Counted from the first letter of the stretch, positions 1-12,167 are shown. The stretch: DNA of 64,000 nt from Phascolarctos cinereus (GCF_002099425.1 NW_018344185.1:1468001-1532000); one strand, 5' to 3'. A program made the numbers and translations. The notes: generated by a model from the letters alone, not told the origin.

Positions 1-340
1 CAATAACTTCTTAGGCAAAACCTATTCACAATGTTTCCCAAAAATAGGGAGAAAGGTAATATAGATACATAATCAGAAAGAGAGATGAAATAGATTATTT
101 TTTTAAATCTTTGGATTTGTATTTTATGAGAAAGGAAAGGAATTCAATGATACAGTTCAATAGACTTTTAAAGTAGACAAAGATGAGGCAGAATCCACTC
201 TCAAGGAGCTCTCATTCTGTGAGGGAACATGGCATATCATATCTAAACAGAGCTAACAATGAATACTCTGTCTTTGCTTGCCTGCTCAGTAACCCATTTG
301 ACTTTGGAAGTTTTTTCCTTACATCAGTCCTAACTCTGCA
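1..340. other. Unassigned AT-rich sequence
   Basis: No gene, RNA or repeat recognised. A 69-codon open frame at 183-392 runs into an A-rich stretch and resembles no protein I know. Confidence 0.5.
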
Positions 341-611
341 TCTCTATCACAGTTTTTTAATTAAAAAAAAATTAAACTTAAATACAAAATAAGAAAAAAA
401 AACATTGTCAGGTGCACAGCAGAACATAAGGACTCCAAATATAAAGCAATAAATTTCAATTTCAAGAAAGCCTATATAATACTACACATTGTGTGCAGAG
501 CTGTCCATCTTTTCTTTACTTCCTTGTAGGTTTTATTTTGTTCTCTGCTGCTCATTTTTTATTCTCTTCTTTTTTCTCCTTTTCCTCCCACTTTCCCCAA
601 GAAGGCTACAA

Positions 612-790
612 TTAAGCACGTATACATATACACACACAATTTATACGTATGTGCGTACGTGTATATATACGCACACACATATACACATATATTCACATAT
701 ACACACAAAAAATATATATAGCATACATTCACTTACATCCACATATGTACAGATACCTATAATCATACACATACATTCACACACATCTAT
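612..790. repeat. Degenerate (TA)n/(CA)n tract
   Basis: Alternating tata, caca and gtac blocks lie within the L1 spacer. They give rise to the 127-codon open frame rich in T, Y, H and I at 489-872, which is not a gene. Confidence 0.8.
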
Positions 791-2277
791 GTTAAGACTG
801 TATTATATTTGCGTTCTGTTTCTCTCAAGGTGGATAATATCTGCAAGTCCAAGTCTTTCCATAGTTTTCTAAATCTATTAACTCATTTACTTCAAAGTCT
901 AAAACAAAATTGATTAATACGGCTGACATACAGTGTAGTTTCCTTAACTTTTTCTTTTGAGTAAATCTATGTTAGCTTTAACTTTGTCTGAGATCATGAT
1001 TACTACCCATTTTTTCCCTCTAATAAATTCTACTACTGATCTTTATTTTCTATTTATGTGTATTTCTTACTTTCCCATTCTTCCTGACTCCTCTACTTTA
1101 CTTCTACCCCTTACCTTGCTCTCCTATTACTTAACCTACAATTCCAGAATCCCTCTCTTATCAACCCCCCCACCCTTTCTCCTTGCCCTCTTATTTCTAT
1201 CTGCACTTAGAAGTTTTATTCCTTTCTGAATGTATGTATTGCTCTTGCTCTAACACAGATTTGATGTGAGTAGGGCTCTTCTAAAAATCTCTCCCTTTTT
1301 TCCTATGCCTTAGCCTTTTCTTTCTTTATGAATTCAGAAGACTTTTATACCCTTCTAAAGTTTTGGTTTTGTACTGTACCCCTCTTTAACCCATTCCCAA
1401 TGAGAGTAGGGTTCTAGAAGTACCAGGCCTCCCCCTAGCCACATCTATTTCCTCTGTGTCAGTTCCTCCTCTAACACCTCATTTGCATAAGATAATTACT
1501 CTTCTTACCTTTTCCTAGATGGTATTATTTTCTGGAATCACATTATGCTCAGCTCTACTCCAATATTTCTTTCGAACTACCTAATTACTAATTACAATCT
1601 TAGACACACAGTTTATATTTCTCATATAAAAAGTAAACAGTCTGTCCTTATCGAGTCCTTTGTAATTAGTCTTTGATGTTTACCTTTTATTTCTCTTGGA
1701 TCTTATATGTCAAATTTTCTTTTAAGTTCAGGTCTTTTTGCATTAAAATCCTGAAAGTCTGGCAACTCATTGAAAATCCATTTTTTTCCTGTTCAGGATT
1801 ATGCTTAGTTTTGCTGAGTACGATATTTTTGGCCACAACCCAATTCTTTTGCTCTTCAATATATAATGAAGTCTTCTAGCTTAGCCACTGCTAGGTCTTA
1901 TGTGATTCTACCATATTTGAATTGTTATTTCTTTCCTTGTTTCTCATAATATTTTCTTCTGAGCTGGGTTTTGGAATTCAGCTATGACATTCCTGTAGGT
2001 TTTCCTTGTAGGAGCTCTTTCAGGTGGTGATCAGTAGATTCTTTTTTCTATTTCTTCTTTATTCTCTTGTTTTATGCTTCGGGACAATTTTAATTCTTTC
2101 TTGCATTATTGTATCAAGATTCCTTTTTTTTTTTAATCATAGCTTCAGGTAGCCCAAGAAGTTTGTCTTATAAGATGTTTCACATTCTCTTCTATTTTTT
2201 CATTTTTTATATTTCATTTTATTAATTCTTGATCTCTTACAACTTTTCTGGCTTCCCTTTGTCCAATTTTAATTTTT

Positions 2278-2429
2278 ATTTTCTTTCCTTTTTTTTTTTT
2301 TGATTAAATGGGTTAAGTAACTTGCCATGGTCACACAGCTAGTGAGTGTTATATGTCTGAAACCGGATTTGAACTCAGGTCCTCTGACTCCAAGGCCAAA
2401 GCTCTATCTACCGTGCCACCTAGCTGCCC
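2278..2429 (-). mobile_element. tRNA-derived SINE (WSINE-like), inserted in the L1
   Basis: On the minus strand it reads 'gggcagctaggtggcacg', then a tRNA-like B-box stretch 'gagttcaaatccggt', then 'agctgtgtgacc', ending in a run of about 14 A. It is flanked by near-perfect 16-bp duplications of L1 sequence, 'tccaattttaattttt' at 2262-2277 and 'tccagttctaattttt' at 2430-2445 (14 of 16 match). It therefore entered by target-primed reverse transcription after the L1 did. Confidence 0.88.
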
Positions 2430-3139
2430 TCCAGTTCTAATTTTTAAGGAGTCATTTTTTTCCTTAAGATTTTGGATCTCCTTTTCCAGTTGGTTAATTT
2501 TCTTCTCATAATCTTTCCTTGGATTGTTATGTTTTTAAATTTTTTCCCCAATATCGCTTATTTGATTTTTAAAGTCTTTTAAAAGTTCTTCTATGTATTC
2601 TTTTTGGGAAGGTGACCATCTGATGTTATTCTTTGGGACAGGACAGGTTTTTTGTTTTTGTTTTATTTTTGGTTTCAGTATCCTCCTCTGAGGATGAACC
2701 TAGTCTTCTCTATTCCTGACTCCCCACATTGTCCAGGAGGTAAAAATTTCTTTGGCTGAGGCCAAGACTACCTCCTAACCAATTAGTCCCAGGGCTCACC
2801 TCTTGATGTTTCAGCAGAACTAGCCAGGAGGTGTTTATATTTCACAAGGACCAAACCTCAGTCCTGGGATTTTTCTTCTGGTTGTCTGGGGAAGACTACT
2901 GTTCAGCTCGTTTATGTTTTTACCAATCTACATTCACCTTGAGGCACTACTATGTCTTATTTGTGGGGAAAATCTGGAGAGCTTGGAGTTTTCTGACCTA
3001 CTCTGCCATCTTCCCAAATCCTCTCATCTCTATCAGTTCTATTTTTTTTCCTTAGTTATTCACTTGGGGACTATGTAGATCAATCCCCCTTCCACATGGC
3101 AGGCATACATATGTAGTCACTGAGAATGTTTCTTCCTGT

Positions 3140-3255
3140 GGTCAGGTCAAATACCCAACTGAGCGAGAGCAAGTGTGTGAGTGGGCCAGATTTGAAACCA
3201 GATTTTCCTGACTCCAGGCCTTGTGCAATATCCACTGTGCCACTCAGCTGCCCCA
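3140..3255 (-). mobile_element. SINE fragment, antisense (tRNA-headed)
   Basis: Ends in 'ccactgtgccactcagctgcccc', the reverse complement of the usual marsupial SINE head, preceded by a recognisable antisense B-box region. Its 3' part is degraded. Confidence 0.7.
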
Positions 3256-4039
3256 CACAGGGAACATGGCATATACACAGCCATATTTGTTGAATTCATA
3301 TAACTTTCTAATTGGGGATGATTGTGGCATCCAAGTCAATCAGCTGTGATACACCTGGGCTTTCTTTCAACACTCTAATTTTGAGATTGCCTAAGGACTC
3401 TTCCTTGGGACTCTATGTGGCATTTAGGAACACATTATGAACTAATGCCATGAGGACTTTGCTCACGAACTGCTGTTGAGTGCGAGTCACTTGCAAGAAC
3501 AGTATCGGACCTCTCCAGGACACCCAGAATTTTCCTGAATGGGGAATAAGATGAAATATGCCTAATACACACTAGGTGATTTACTGAGGACAATGTTTGA
3601 GGGGCACAAGTATAATGGAGAGAAATCTGTAAACCTTTCCTCTATCTATTTAGGGCTCATTGATGTAGAATTTAGTGATTGGAGATGATGTGGCAAAGTT
3701 TGGTTAGTCCCTTTGTCCTTTCTCTGTCACTCCTCCCCATCCTCAATAGATCCTTCCTCACTTTCAAAAGACAGGAAGTCTTCACTCTAGCTCTGCAATT
3801 TATGACTTAGAAATCTCTTTATTTGGAAATTCCACAGAGGGATAGGGAAAGGTGCTCCTCCTTCATCCCGTTTGAAATGAATCTATTTGCACATGCAGCT
3901 AGAGCATATATACTGGTCTAGTTCAAACCTCTAGCAGCCTCTTCTGCTTTGTGTCTCTTTATCTGACAATAAACAAATAAACACGAATCCTGACATGGGT
4001 GATCTTAGCCTCCTTGGAAGCCTCATGGGTTTAAGAGTT
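3256..4039. other. Unassigned; possible solo LTR remnant
   Basis: No gene seen. A TATA-like 'gcatatatactgg' near 3905 is followed about 60 bases later by 'aataaa' and a GT-rich stretch, the layout expected in a retroviral LTR. I cannot place TG/CA ends or flanking duplications, so this is only a candidate fossil LTR. Confidence 0.28.
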
Positions 4040-5090
4040 GTGTATTTATTAATTCTTTTGGTCTTGTTTTATTGTTCCTTGTATTCTCATAAAGTCATTA
4101 GCTTCAATTTTCTTAATTCTAATTTTTAAGTTCAAATCTGGCCTCAGACACACAACACTCACTAGCTGTTCAACTCTGGGCAAGTCACTTAACCCCAATT
4201 GCCTGACCCTAAATAAACAAACAACTAGTAGGGCTCTGCTTCTGGGGTATAGGATGCACTGTCCCCAATCTTCAGGGGTTTTCTGCAGCTGTTTTAATAG
4301 CTACTTTTAGGGACCTGTCTGTAAAGTTTTCAGTTCTTCTAAGGTGGTATGATCTAAGTAGATGTGTTTACTACTCAGCTGGCCTGTGCTCTAGTCTGTA
4401 AGTAACTACAAGCACTCTTTTCTGCCCTGGAACTGTGAGGAGGGTTGCCACTCTAATGCAGCTACAAGCTCTGGTGTGCTAGTGCTCCTCCTCACCCTAG
4501 GACTGCCATCCAGGACTATGAACTTGATCTGATTATGGGCAAAGCGCCAGAGTCCTGCTCCCAGTGCTAGCAAAGAAACCCCTATAATCTCCTTCTGACT
4601 ACTTGCTCATCCCCCTTACTATCTGTAGACTGAGGGCTCTGGAAGCAGGCAACTGCTGGTACTGATTCAGTGGCTCCCAAAGTCTGTTCTTGCTTTGCTC
4701 TGGGGCTGTACTGGCATGGCCTGTGCTAGATTGTGCTCTAATCTCACTCAGGTGTGACAGACCTTTCCTGCCAAACTTCTAAGTTGTCTTTGGCATCTGT
4801 GGGCTGAGAGGTCTGGAAACAACCACTGATTCAGTTGTCCTCAGGTCTCCTCCTGGTTTGCTAAGGCCTGGTCTGTGCTGGCATGTTGGACTCCTCTCTC
4901 ACCTTGATGCAATAGACCTTTCCTGCCTACCTTCTAAGTTGTCTTGGGCTGGAAAAGTGTTTCACTCTTTTTTTGTGTGGGTTCTGCCACTGTAGAATTT
5001 CTTTAAAGTCATTATTTAAAATTATTTGGAGGATTTAGAGGAGAGCAAAGGTGAGTCCCTGCCTTTACTCTGCCATCTTGGCTCTGCCTC
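4040..5090 (-). mobile_element. L1 LINE, antisense: 5' leader and start of ORF1
   Basis: On the minus strand it starts with 'agagccaagatggcagagta', the hallmark start of marsupial L1. It runs through the GC-richer leader (repeated antisense blocks such as 'cctttcctgccaaacttcta'), ending in a short ORF1 remnant near 4090. A truncated SINE interrupts it at 4129-4227. Confidence 0.82.
4129..4227 (+). mobile_element. 5'-truncated WSINE-like SINE
   Basis: Carries 'gttcaaatctggcctcagac' followed by 'gggcaagtcacttaacccc' and an A-rich tail with 'aaataaacaaacaac'. The tRNA-like A-box half is missing. Confidence 0.8.
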
Positions 5091-6144
5091 TCTCTCTTTG
5101 TCCTTTTTGATGTCTGTTTTCTTTTTCTTCCTTTTCTGCTGCCTATGATTCTTTAATTTCTGAGGCAATAAAACTGCCCTCCAGTCCAGGGAATTAATGA
5201 TTAAACCATTCACTTAAATTCCCGATTGTCAAATCATACAAGCTCAGTGCATAAGGAGTCTAGTCCTTTGGTTTAACACACCCTGCTGACTGGACACACT
5301 ATTATGACAAATGTAGATGAAAAAGGAGCTGTGTCTAACTGGATGAATACTGTATTGTCGCTAAATATGCTTTCCATTCTATTGTTCATTAAATTTCTTT
5401 TGTTATATAATTTATGAGTGTCTCATTTCATTCCAACTGAGTTGAACAACTGGACGATTCTGAATTAGGCCTGGCCCTGAATACCAAAGTATAGACCAAT
5501 GAAACTATTACCTTCTTATTCCAGAAATCTGTGCCTCTCTTAATTAAGATTTAAGGTTGCATTAGTTTTTTTGGTTGCTATAGAACAGTTGATTCCACTG
5601 AGTTTGTAATACATTAAAACCCTAAAATATTTCAAAATAGACAGCTATCATCATGCCTCTCATTTTGTACTTGGAAAGGTTTTTGCTATTTGCTAGCTGG
5701 TTTTGTTCATGTTGGAATTTACTTCGAGGTCACATCTTTGACCTTACCATCTTTTAGAATTGTACTATACTCAAGACCAGAATTTTGATAATAATCTCCT
5801 CTCCTTTCCCTGATTCTGTCACATAAAGCCTCATCTTTGCTTTTGTATTGATCTATCAGCCCCTTGAACCATCCTTATTCTGTGGACTGTCTTTCTCACT
5901 AGCTTCAGTTATTTCTATTCCCAGCTTTAACCCCATGGTCTACTTTTATTTTTGTTTAGCCTTTATTGCATAAGCCCTCATCCCATGACCTTCCACCATT
6001 CCTGCACTGCTAATCCTCCTCCTCTATTCCCATTCCTCTTGTGTTACTAGACATCATTGGTGATTTTTTTAAAAAAATCAGATTGGTTCCATGAAATAGA
6101 AATTTATGGTTCAAAAACCCACCTGAGAAGGCTCACATTGCCAT
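5091..6144. other. Unassigned sequence
   Basis: No gene recognised. The stretch 5560-5760 has the look of an old dispersed repeat, but I could not name it. Confidence 0.4.
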
Positions 6145-6360
6145 GTGAGGGAATAGCGAAATGAAGTACAGTGGAAATAGAAATGGATTTGGAATTCAGG
6201 ACTTGAATTAAAGTTCCAGCTTCATTATTTTCACTATGTGTGATTTGGTGCAAATCACTTAAATTTACAAAAGTCCTTAGTTTACTCATCTACAAAATGG
6301 GGGAAGAGTCCTCTATATGAACTTTTGAAACCTTATCAGCTTTAAATCCTAATAGAATTC
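6145..6360 (+). mobile_element. CORE-SINE (THER/MIR type)
   Basis: Degenerate tRNA-like start ('ggatttggaattcaggactt'), then 'gtgcaaatcacttaaattta' and 'tcatctacaaaatggg', ending in the THER-type 3' segment before 'cagctttaaatcct'. Confidence 0.65.
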
Positions 6361-6690
6361 TTCCATTCTTATCAATTCTTTATATCATTTCTCAGAATGA
6401 ATATTTCAAATCATTTTCTTCCCTCCTGAAGTCCCCAATCACATCCCAACACTCTTTACAGTAACAGAAGATGACTTAGCCTACCATTTCACTGAAGAGA
6501 ATGAGGCCATTTGACATGAGTTTTCATTGTCACCTACCAATATTTAGGTTACTAAATACTTTCACAACTTTCTTAATTATTTTTGTAAAGTTCTTCTTTG
6601 TATTCTATTCTTCACCATCATTCTGAGGTATTTGAGCAAATCAAGACATGGGAGCTAGAAAGCACAGAGTGCTTGGGGGAAACAATAATG
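6361..6690. other. Unassigned sequence
   Basis: No coding or repeat signal that I can support. Confidence 0.4.
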
Positions 6691-6694
6691 AGGC

Positions 6695-6810
6695 CAGTAT
6701 GAAACGTGTATGTGTGTGTGCATATGTACACGCATATGTATATACACACACATATACACACATATTTTTATATAAATACATGTACATACAATTGGCATAT
6801 GTATAAATAT
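6695..6810. repeat. Mixed (TG)n/(TA)n/(CA)n tract
   Basis: Short alternating blocks such as 'tgtgtgtgtgcatatgtaca' and 'tatacacacacatatacac'. Interrupted and therefore probably old. Confidence 0.8.
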
Positions 6811-6816
6811 GCGTAT

Positions 6817-7155
6817 TGTGGGGAGTTATTTTGTTACTTATTATTATTGTTTTAATCTAGCTTTATGTGGTTAGAAAATTGTCCAACCAAAAGCTTATGG
6901 TAGAGGTCAAGCTGACCACAGAGATACTCTGGCGAAACTGGATGGCTGATTTTGGTCTAACCAAAGCTTATGTTTTGGGCTTCCCAAATTTAAATGTTTA
7001 TGCTTACCCGCAGATATACAATCTTAAATTTTCCCTTTTCTGACAACTGCCTAACTGCAGGAAGTCACAGCTTTTTCCAGCTCTCCTCTGCCAAGTGTCC
7101 TAATAAAATTCATTTTAAAATTACTTCAGGTTTTGGGGTTTGTTCTATGCTTACA
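6817..7155 (+). mobile_element. Possible short solo LTR (endogenous retrovirus fossil)
   Basis: A 339-base block starts TGTGG and ends TTACA, with 'aataaaa' about 45 bases before the end followed by a GT-rich stretch, the pattern of an LTR. The bases just outside (gcgtat and attacc) give no convincing duplication, and no internal retroviral sequence adjoins it. Family unknown. Confidence 0.35.
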
Positions 7156-7189
7156 ATTACCAACAAAATATAAATATGTGTATGTGTGT

Positions 7190-7310
7190 ATATGGTGCTT
7201 CTTAAACTGTGGGTCACAATGCAAAAAAATTAGTAACAGTAAAAGGTTTCTAATGTAAAATGACCTAAAATTAATTAAAAATCAAACATGTAATAAATCT
7301 GAGGTGTTTC
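7190..7310. mobile_element. hAT-type non-autonomous DNA transposon fragment
   Basis: 'tgcttcttaaactgtgggtc' followed by 'aacagtaaaaggtttct' is the terminal sequence of a known kind of hAT element in marsupials. The other end is not recognisable. Confidence 0.55.
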
Positions 7311-7664
7311 AGGCACTGCTTGGTGTTGCATCCCGCAGCTTCACTGTGGCCTTGGTTCTGAACACAAAGCACTGGAACTTTGCACTGTTAGGGCATGCAG
7401 CACCAACTAACACTGCCAGGGAAGGCATGAGATGGCAAGATTAGGGAGGGAGTTTGGAAGTAAGTGTAGGTTTTCTTTTATCTCAATAGTTTGTGCTACA
7501 AAAGCACAGTAAACCCCCAATTAACCTGTCTTGTGTCCTAGATGTGGATATAATCTGGCCTGCAGAAGAGAACAACAAGTTAAAGGGAAGTTTTTTTCTT
7601 GGCTCTCCTCAGGGTAAGAGATTTCATAGATTGTACTCTCTGCAAACACCCATTATCATACAGC
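7311..7664. other. Unassigned sequence
   Basis: Contains 'gtgttgcatcccgcagcttc', possibly still part of the neighbouring hAT element. A 63-codon open frame at 7493-7684 resembles nothing known. Confidence 0.4.
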
Positions 7665-7915
7665 AGGCTGCAAGAATTGAATAGAAAGAACCCTGACCAT
7701 AGAATCAGAAGACCTTGCTTCCAAGAGCAACTCTGCATCAACACAGGCAAGTCATTTAACTTCTGGGCATGACTTTTTCATTAATAAAATATACATAATA
7801 ACACTTGTACTTCTTACCTTGTAGAGTTGTTAGGAGGTTCAAATGCTACATATATGTGTGTGTGCGCTATATATGTGTGCTATGTATGTATGTTGTTATC
7901 ATTATTGCCATTATC
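7665..7915 (+). mobile_element. MIR-type CORE-SINE with a TG/ATT-rich tail
   Basis: 'ccatagaatcagaagacctt', then 'aggcaagtcatttaacttct' and 'ttgtagagttgttaggaggt' match the tRNA, linker and CORE parts of MIR. A (TG)n-like tract follows at 7850-7890. Confidence 0.75.
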
Positions 7916-7924
7916 ATCATTGTG

Positions 7925-8145
7925 GGAAGCTAAGTAGCACAATAGATAGATCACTAAGCTTGGTATCAGGATGCCTTAGTTCAAATCCAGCCTCATGCAG
8001 TTTTGTATCCCTAGGCAAGTCACTTACCCCAAAATGAAGATAATAAAGGTGGAGGATCAAATTGGATAATATTAACAAAACTCTTTAGTTCAGTGCTGGA
8101 TATAGAACAGGTGTTTAATAAATGCTTGTTTCTTCTTCTTGACAT
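7925..8145 (+). mobile_element. CORE-SINE (MAR/THER type)
   Basis: Begins 'aagctaagtagcacaataga' (head), then 'cttagttcaaatccagcct' (B box), 'ggcaagtcacttaccc' and a MIR-type end 'aacaggtgtttaataaatgc'. Confidence 0.75.
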
Positions 8146-8189
8146 TCTTCTGTTCTTCCTTTTATTTTCCTATTAGTAGTAGTAGTAGT

Positions 8190-8425
8190 GATATCTACTA
8201 AGTACTTTCATATCCATTAGCTCCTTTGATCCTTGCTACAAACCTGTAGATACACAACTTAGGCATTATCATCTCTACTCACAAATGGCAGAACTCAAAC
8301 TCTCAGAAATAAAATGGTTTGCTCCACATCACAGTTAAGTTTGAAGTAGAGATGATTTTTGAGCCTAGGGCTTTGGATCTCATTCTAGTCTAATTGTTGT
8401 ACTAGCTGCCTTATTACACTAGACT
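8190..8425 (-). mobile_element. MIR-type SINE, antisense
   Basis: 'tactaagtactttcatatcc', then 'cattatcatctctactcac' and an antisense tRNA-like end at 8370-8420 match MIR read backwards. A short (TAG)n run precedes it at about 8173-8189. Confidence 0.7.
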
Positions 8426-9219
8426 TTCCTCCTATAAAAACCAAGGATATTTATCTTAACTTAAACAGTTCAACTAAATGACAACAACACAGTCATATAA
8501 AACATTAAATACTTTGTTGACTATTTATAATATTTGTCTAAATGGTGGAAAGAATCCAGGTATTTGAAAACATCCAAATGATTGGCTGACATTTTCATTT
8601 TTCATGCAACCATTCTCACATCATGTTGACCCTGTCTTTATCTGAAAAGACCTCATTTGCCGCATTGAAATCTTATTTGGCAATGATTGACATATCCAAA
8701 AAGAACTGTCTATTGAAAAAAAAAATCCTTACTTTTCCTGGATTAAGAATGTGAAAGTAAAAAGTATTAGAAATAACCAAAAATCTGTAAACATCTCCAT
8801 ATATGTCATATACTCAGAACACTTTCTTCTCACTTATTTCTCCCCCTTTCAAAAAACATCGAGGAAAAACAAAACAAGGGTGATTTGAGAATATTACACT
8901 TTAACTGCTAATTCTATAACCATTCAGGCCTCAAGTCAGCACACAGCTTGTAATGAGGAATTTTTAATTCATAGGCATTTCAATAGCAACTGCCAGGAAA
9001 GGACCTAGGTTTCCAGGGGAAACTGAAAAGAAAAACTTAATTGGAAAAAAAGGAGGGCTTAAATTACATATTAGGAGTGACTTCCGCATTGATATGATAA
9101 ACTACTTAGAAATCTTACCAAAGAACCTAGAAAATCTTCTTTTCTATAGATTTCAGAAAGAGGTAGATAGCTATATATATTGATTTCAGTACATAGGTTG
9201 TTAGATGAGATTATGTATT
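8426..9219. other. Unassigned sequence
   Basis: AT-rich with no open frame or repeat that I recognise. Confidence 0.4.
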
Positions 9220-9345
9220 CTGATGCTCCTAATTTTATAGATGAGGAATTTGAGGCCCTGCAAAGTGAAGGAACTCACACAGCAGTTTAGTGTTGGAGCT
9301 AGAACTGGTATCAAAGTCGTCTGATTGATATTGTGCCAGGTTTTT
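9220..9345 (-). mobile_element. MIR-type SINE fragment, antisense
   Basis: 'cctaattttatagatgagga' followed by 'actcacacagcagtttagtg' is the antisense MIR centre. Confidence 0.72.
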
Positions 9346-9784
9346 GATTGTTGGCATAATTTGTTGTAACTTGGTTATACTAGGGTTGATAAGAAGTGAC
9401 AGTGGAGAATCCCTAATCAATAACATTACGTTATTACCTACCTGTGCAATGGGAGAGGGTCCTAATTTTGCAGAGGCTGAACAATGGGTTCAACCAAATA
9501 CCTGTATTTATTCTAGCTTAGGAAATGCTTTTGAAATCCTTGATTTTTCTTTGTTCCAGAGTTAAGCCATTACGTAATTTTTCTTTCTGTGAGAAACCCT
9601 TACAGAAGTATCAAAATGCATTTCAAGAGGAAACAGCAGGTGTCAGAAAACTTGTAAAAAGTTTAACGGACCCTAAGGGATGCTCCTCCAGTCAAACTAA
9701 CTCCTTCACTGTATTCTGTAGAAACAGATGGAAAGGTAGATTCATTCATCCAAAGGGGAACTGAGATGAAAAGAAAGAGAAAAT
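9346..9784. other. Unassigned sequence
   Basis: Overlapping short open frames in both directions show no similarity to a known family. Confidence 0.4.
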
Positions 9785-9965
9785 AATAGTTTGCATTTAT
9801 ATAGCCTTTTCTTTTACAACTTTGGGTAGTGCAAACTTTTTCATTCCCATTTATAAATAAAGAAACTGAGGCTCAGAGAGAAGAATCATCTTGGTCACAG
9901 AGTTTGTCAGTATCAGAGCTGAGACTAAAATCTAGCACCTCCTCCACCATGCCATGCATTGCCTT
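9785..9965 (-). mobile_element. MIR-type SINE, antisense
   Basis: 'aataatagtttgcatttata', 'aaagaaactgaggctcagag' and an antisense end before 'catgccatgcattgcctt'. Confidence 0.82.
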
Positions 9966-10144
9966 AAATTAAAAAAAAAAAAAGCACAATAATCAGCTAA
10001 GTTCATACATATAGCTACATTAGTCCACAAATTGAATTAGTATTTCATCATCACCAAGTTCAAAGCAGACATGTCAGGTCATTCTCTGTGTTTGCTCTCA
10101 AAAATGTGTGCATTTACCCTTCTATATACGGAAGAACTGTGCTC

Positions 10145-10394
10145 TAGATCAGTGGGCCCTAGTCCAGTTTCTCCTTGTCTCACACGTGGACTACTGGCAT
10201 CACCTTTCAGGGAGTCCCCATGGCTCCAATTTCCCCTCCCTTCACTCCATCCCACACACAGCTGCTAAGGTAATCTTCCTGAAGCAATATTCTCATCATC
10301 TGATTTTCCTGTTTAAGAACCAAAAGTGGTTCCTTCTTGCCTATCAGATCAAGTCTATACCCCTGTATCCAATACCTCGCTCAACTCAACAAAT
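10145..10394 (+). mobile_element. L2 LINE fragment
   Basis: 'cacgtggactactggcatca' and 'tcactccatcccacacacag' match the L2 region downstream of the reverse transcriptase, sense direction. The 104-codon frame at 10108-10422 is an accident of this repeat. Confidence 0.6.
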
Positions 10395-10685
10395 ATCTGT
10401 CAAAATCAAAAGACTGTACTAGGTAATTAATGTAAAACAACAACAAAAACAAAGATACAGTCTCTAATTTCAGATGGCTTACATTGCAATGGGGTAGGGG
10501 AGGTATAACATATGCTGAAATAAATAAATGAAAGGCATATGCAAAGTAATACAACCTAATTTCAAGGATGAGAGTTCAAAAAATTGAGGGACAGGAGGAG
10601 GATCAGGAAAGATTTCATATAGTAGGTAACACCTGTGCTGTACTTTAAAGGAAGCTAGCAATTCTAGAAGGCAGAAAAGGCAAGT
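10395..10685 (-). mobile_element. L2 LINE 3' region, antisense
   Basis: 'gatacagtctctaatttcag', 'gatggcttacattgcaatgg' and 'ggaagctagcaattctagaa' match the antisense L2 3' segment also seen at 15956-16990. Confidence 0.65.
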
Positions 10686-11274
10686 GGTCTATTAACTGGC
10701 CTAGGTTTTCCTGCTGTCTTGTCTTTTCATGATTTTCTAGCATGGTCCCACATTTGAACAAGAACAATGTTTTCACTGACACCTCCAACAGAATTCTTCA
10801 TTTCCAACTGCATTCTCCTACAGCCCAAGGAGAAAAGTTCCCATCTACCCCATCAACAAATTCTGAGTATCCTCTCTGTGCAAGGTGTAGTATTCCCTGA
10901 TCCTCTACACTCAGTCAAATTTCAAATTCTACCATTCTCAAAGTCCAGGTCAGGACCCATATTATTCAAAGAAGCTGTAACTAATGACATATTTAAGAAT
11001 TTCTTTCCAACTTCTAATCTCTAGTAGTATAGGCCAACTATATAACTACCATATATTCACTTAAATACTCATGCATTTTATTAATTCAATAAATATTTTT
11101 GGGTACCTATACTGGTCAAAGGATTGCAGTAGATGCTGACTTGGAACTGTTTGCCCACCACTTAATTCAGACAGCCTTTCTTCTTTGATATCCTCTATAG
11201 GCTCCGTTTTACCTAGCACATAAGAGTAAATACTATATTGAATAAATGAACCAGTGACATTCAATTCCATCTAC
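10686..11274. other. Mostly unassigned; short L2-like remnant
   Basis: No gene recognised. At 11080-11140, 'attaattcaataaatatttt' followed by 'gggtacctatactggtc' looks like a decayed antisense L2 3' end. Confidence 0.4.
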
Positions 11275-11480
11275 GGAAAATATTGTGGTACAATGGGGAC
11301 AAATCTTGAATTTGGAATCAGAAGAACCAGGGTTCAAATCTGGATCACCCATTTATTACAGGTATAATGTTAGTTAAACCATATATCCTCTCTAGGCCTC
11401 AGTTTCGTCATCTGGAAAATACCAGGGATGGATAGTATGACCTCTATAATGCCTTCCAGATTTAAACTTATCTTGTGGAC
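11275..11480 (+). mobile_element. CORE-SINE (THER type)
   Basis: 'gaatttggaatcagaagaac', 'cagggttcaaatctggatca', 'ctctaggcctcagtttcgtc', then the THER-type end 'tatgacctctataatgcct'. Confidence 0.8.
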
Positions 11481-12167
11481 TTCACCTTTACATTACAGAA
11501 GGGTTCCTGAAATGACATGTGTAAATCAAATACTAGTTTCACACTGCTTTACATTCTCATTTCAGAACTGTATTCTCTTCATTTACTATCCAGCTTCAAT
11601 CTACAGTGGCTTCAACCTCTTAAGCTTTAAGTGTCTCTGTCCCCCAGCCTCTCTGTCTTGCAGTTAATGATCTATAAAACAATGCTTAACTGCACCAGGG
11701 GAGCTGACTATTTCAAGAACCCCTGCGGTGAATTTCTTCATAAAGGGAAGAATCATTTCCTTTCATAATATGAATAATAACCTCATCACATACATATCTA
11801 ATTTAGGCATCTGACAATCTTGAATTTTTAAATACAATTTTTTTTTCCTGAAATGGGGGTAGAGGGGTTCAGCAGGCAGTAGCAAGAAGAAAACTGCTTC
11901 ACTCTGACTCCTTCCTTGGGCGCCAGGACTAGAGAGCTATAGTTGGTGGCCTGTTTCCCCAGATTCCCTTCCCCCCCCCACCTTGTCCCTGAAATTATGA
12001 TTAAGACACTCCCCTGGCTCAATTTTTGTGGGTCTTACCCAGGCTTAGGAAAAGAAAATTTTTCATGCCTCTTAGGTGAGAGCCCAATGACCTTTCTCAA
12101 AACCCGCTCCAGCAAGTAAAAAAAGCATACAAACAGGAAGGAACATTGAATTCACTCTGCAGTGCAA
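11481..12167. other. Unassigned sequence
   Basis: Two short open frames (11428-11667 + and 11828-12022 -) have no recognisable product. A run of C at about 11970 marks a GC-richer patch. Confidence 0.4.

Larger units (their letters stand above)
341..3017 (-). mobile_element. L1 LINE, antisense: spacer, ORF1 and 5' leader
   Basis: Read on the minus strand, the element starts near 3017 with the L1-type leader 'gggaagatggcagagtagg'. It continues through ORF1 at about 2640-1640; the antisense coiled-coil part is recognisable at 2450-2600 and the C-terminal part at 1640-2000. The long ORF1-ORF2 spacer typical of marsupial L1 follows at about 1640-490. ORF2 is essentially absent. Every frame is broken. 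A SINE sits inside ORF1 at 2278-2429. The outer boundary near 341 is approximate, placed where the sequence stops resembling the L1 pattern I know. Confidence 0.75.

Noticed and set aside
489-872. 127-codon frame rich in tyrosine, histidine and threonine
   Set aside because: Translation of a CA/TA tract in an antisense L1 spacer.
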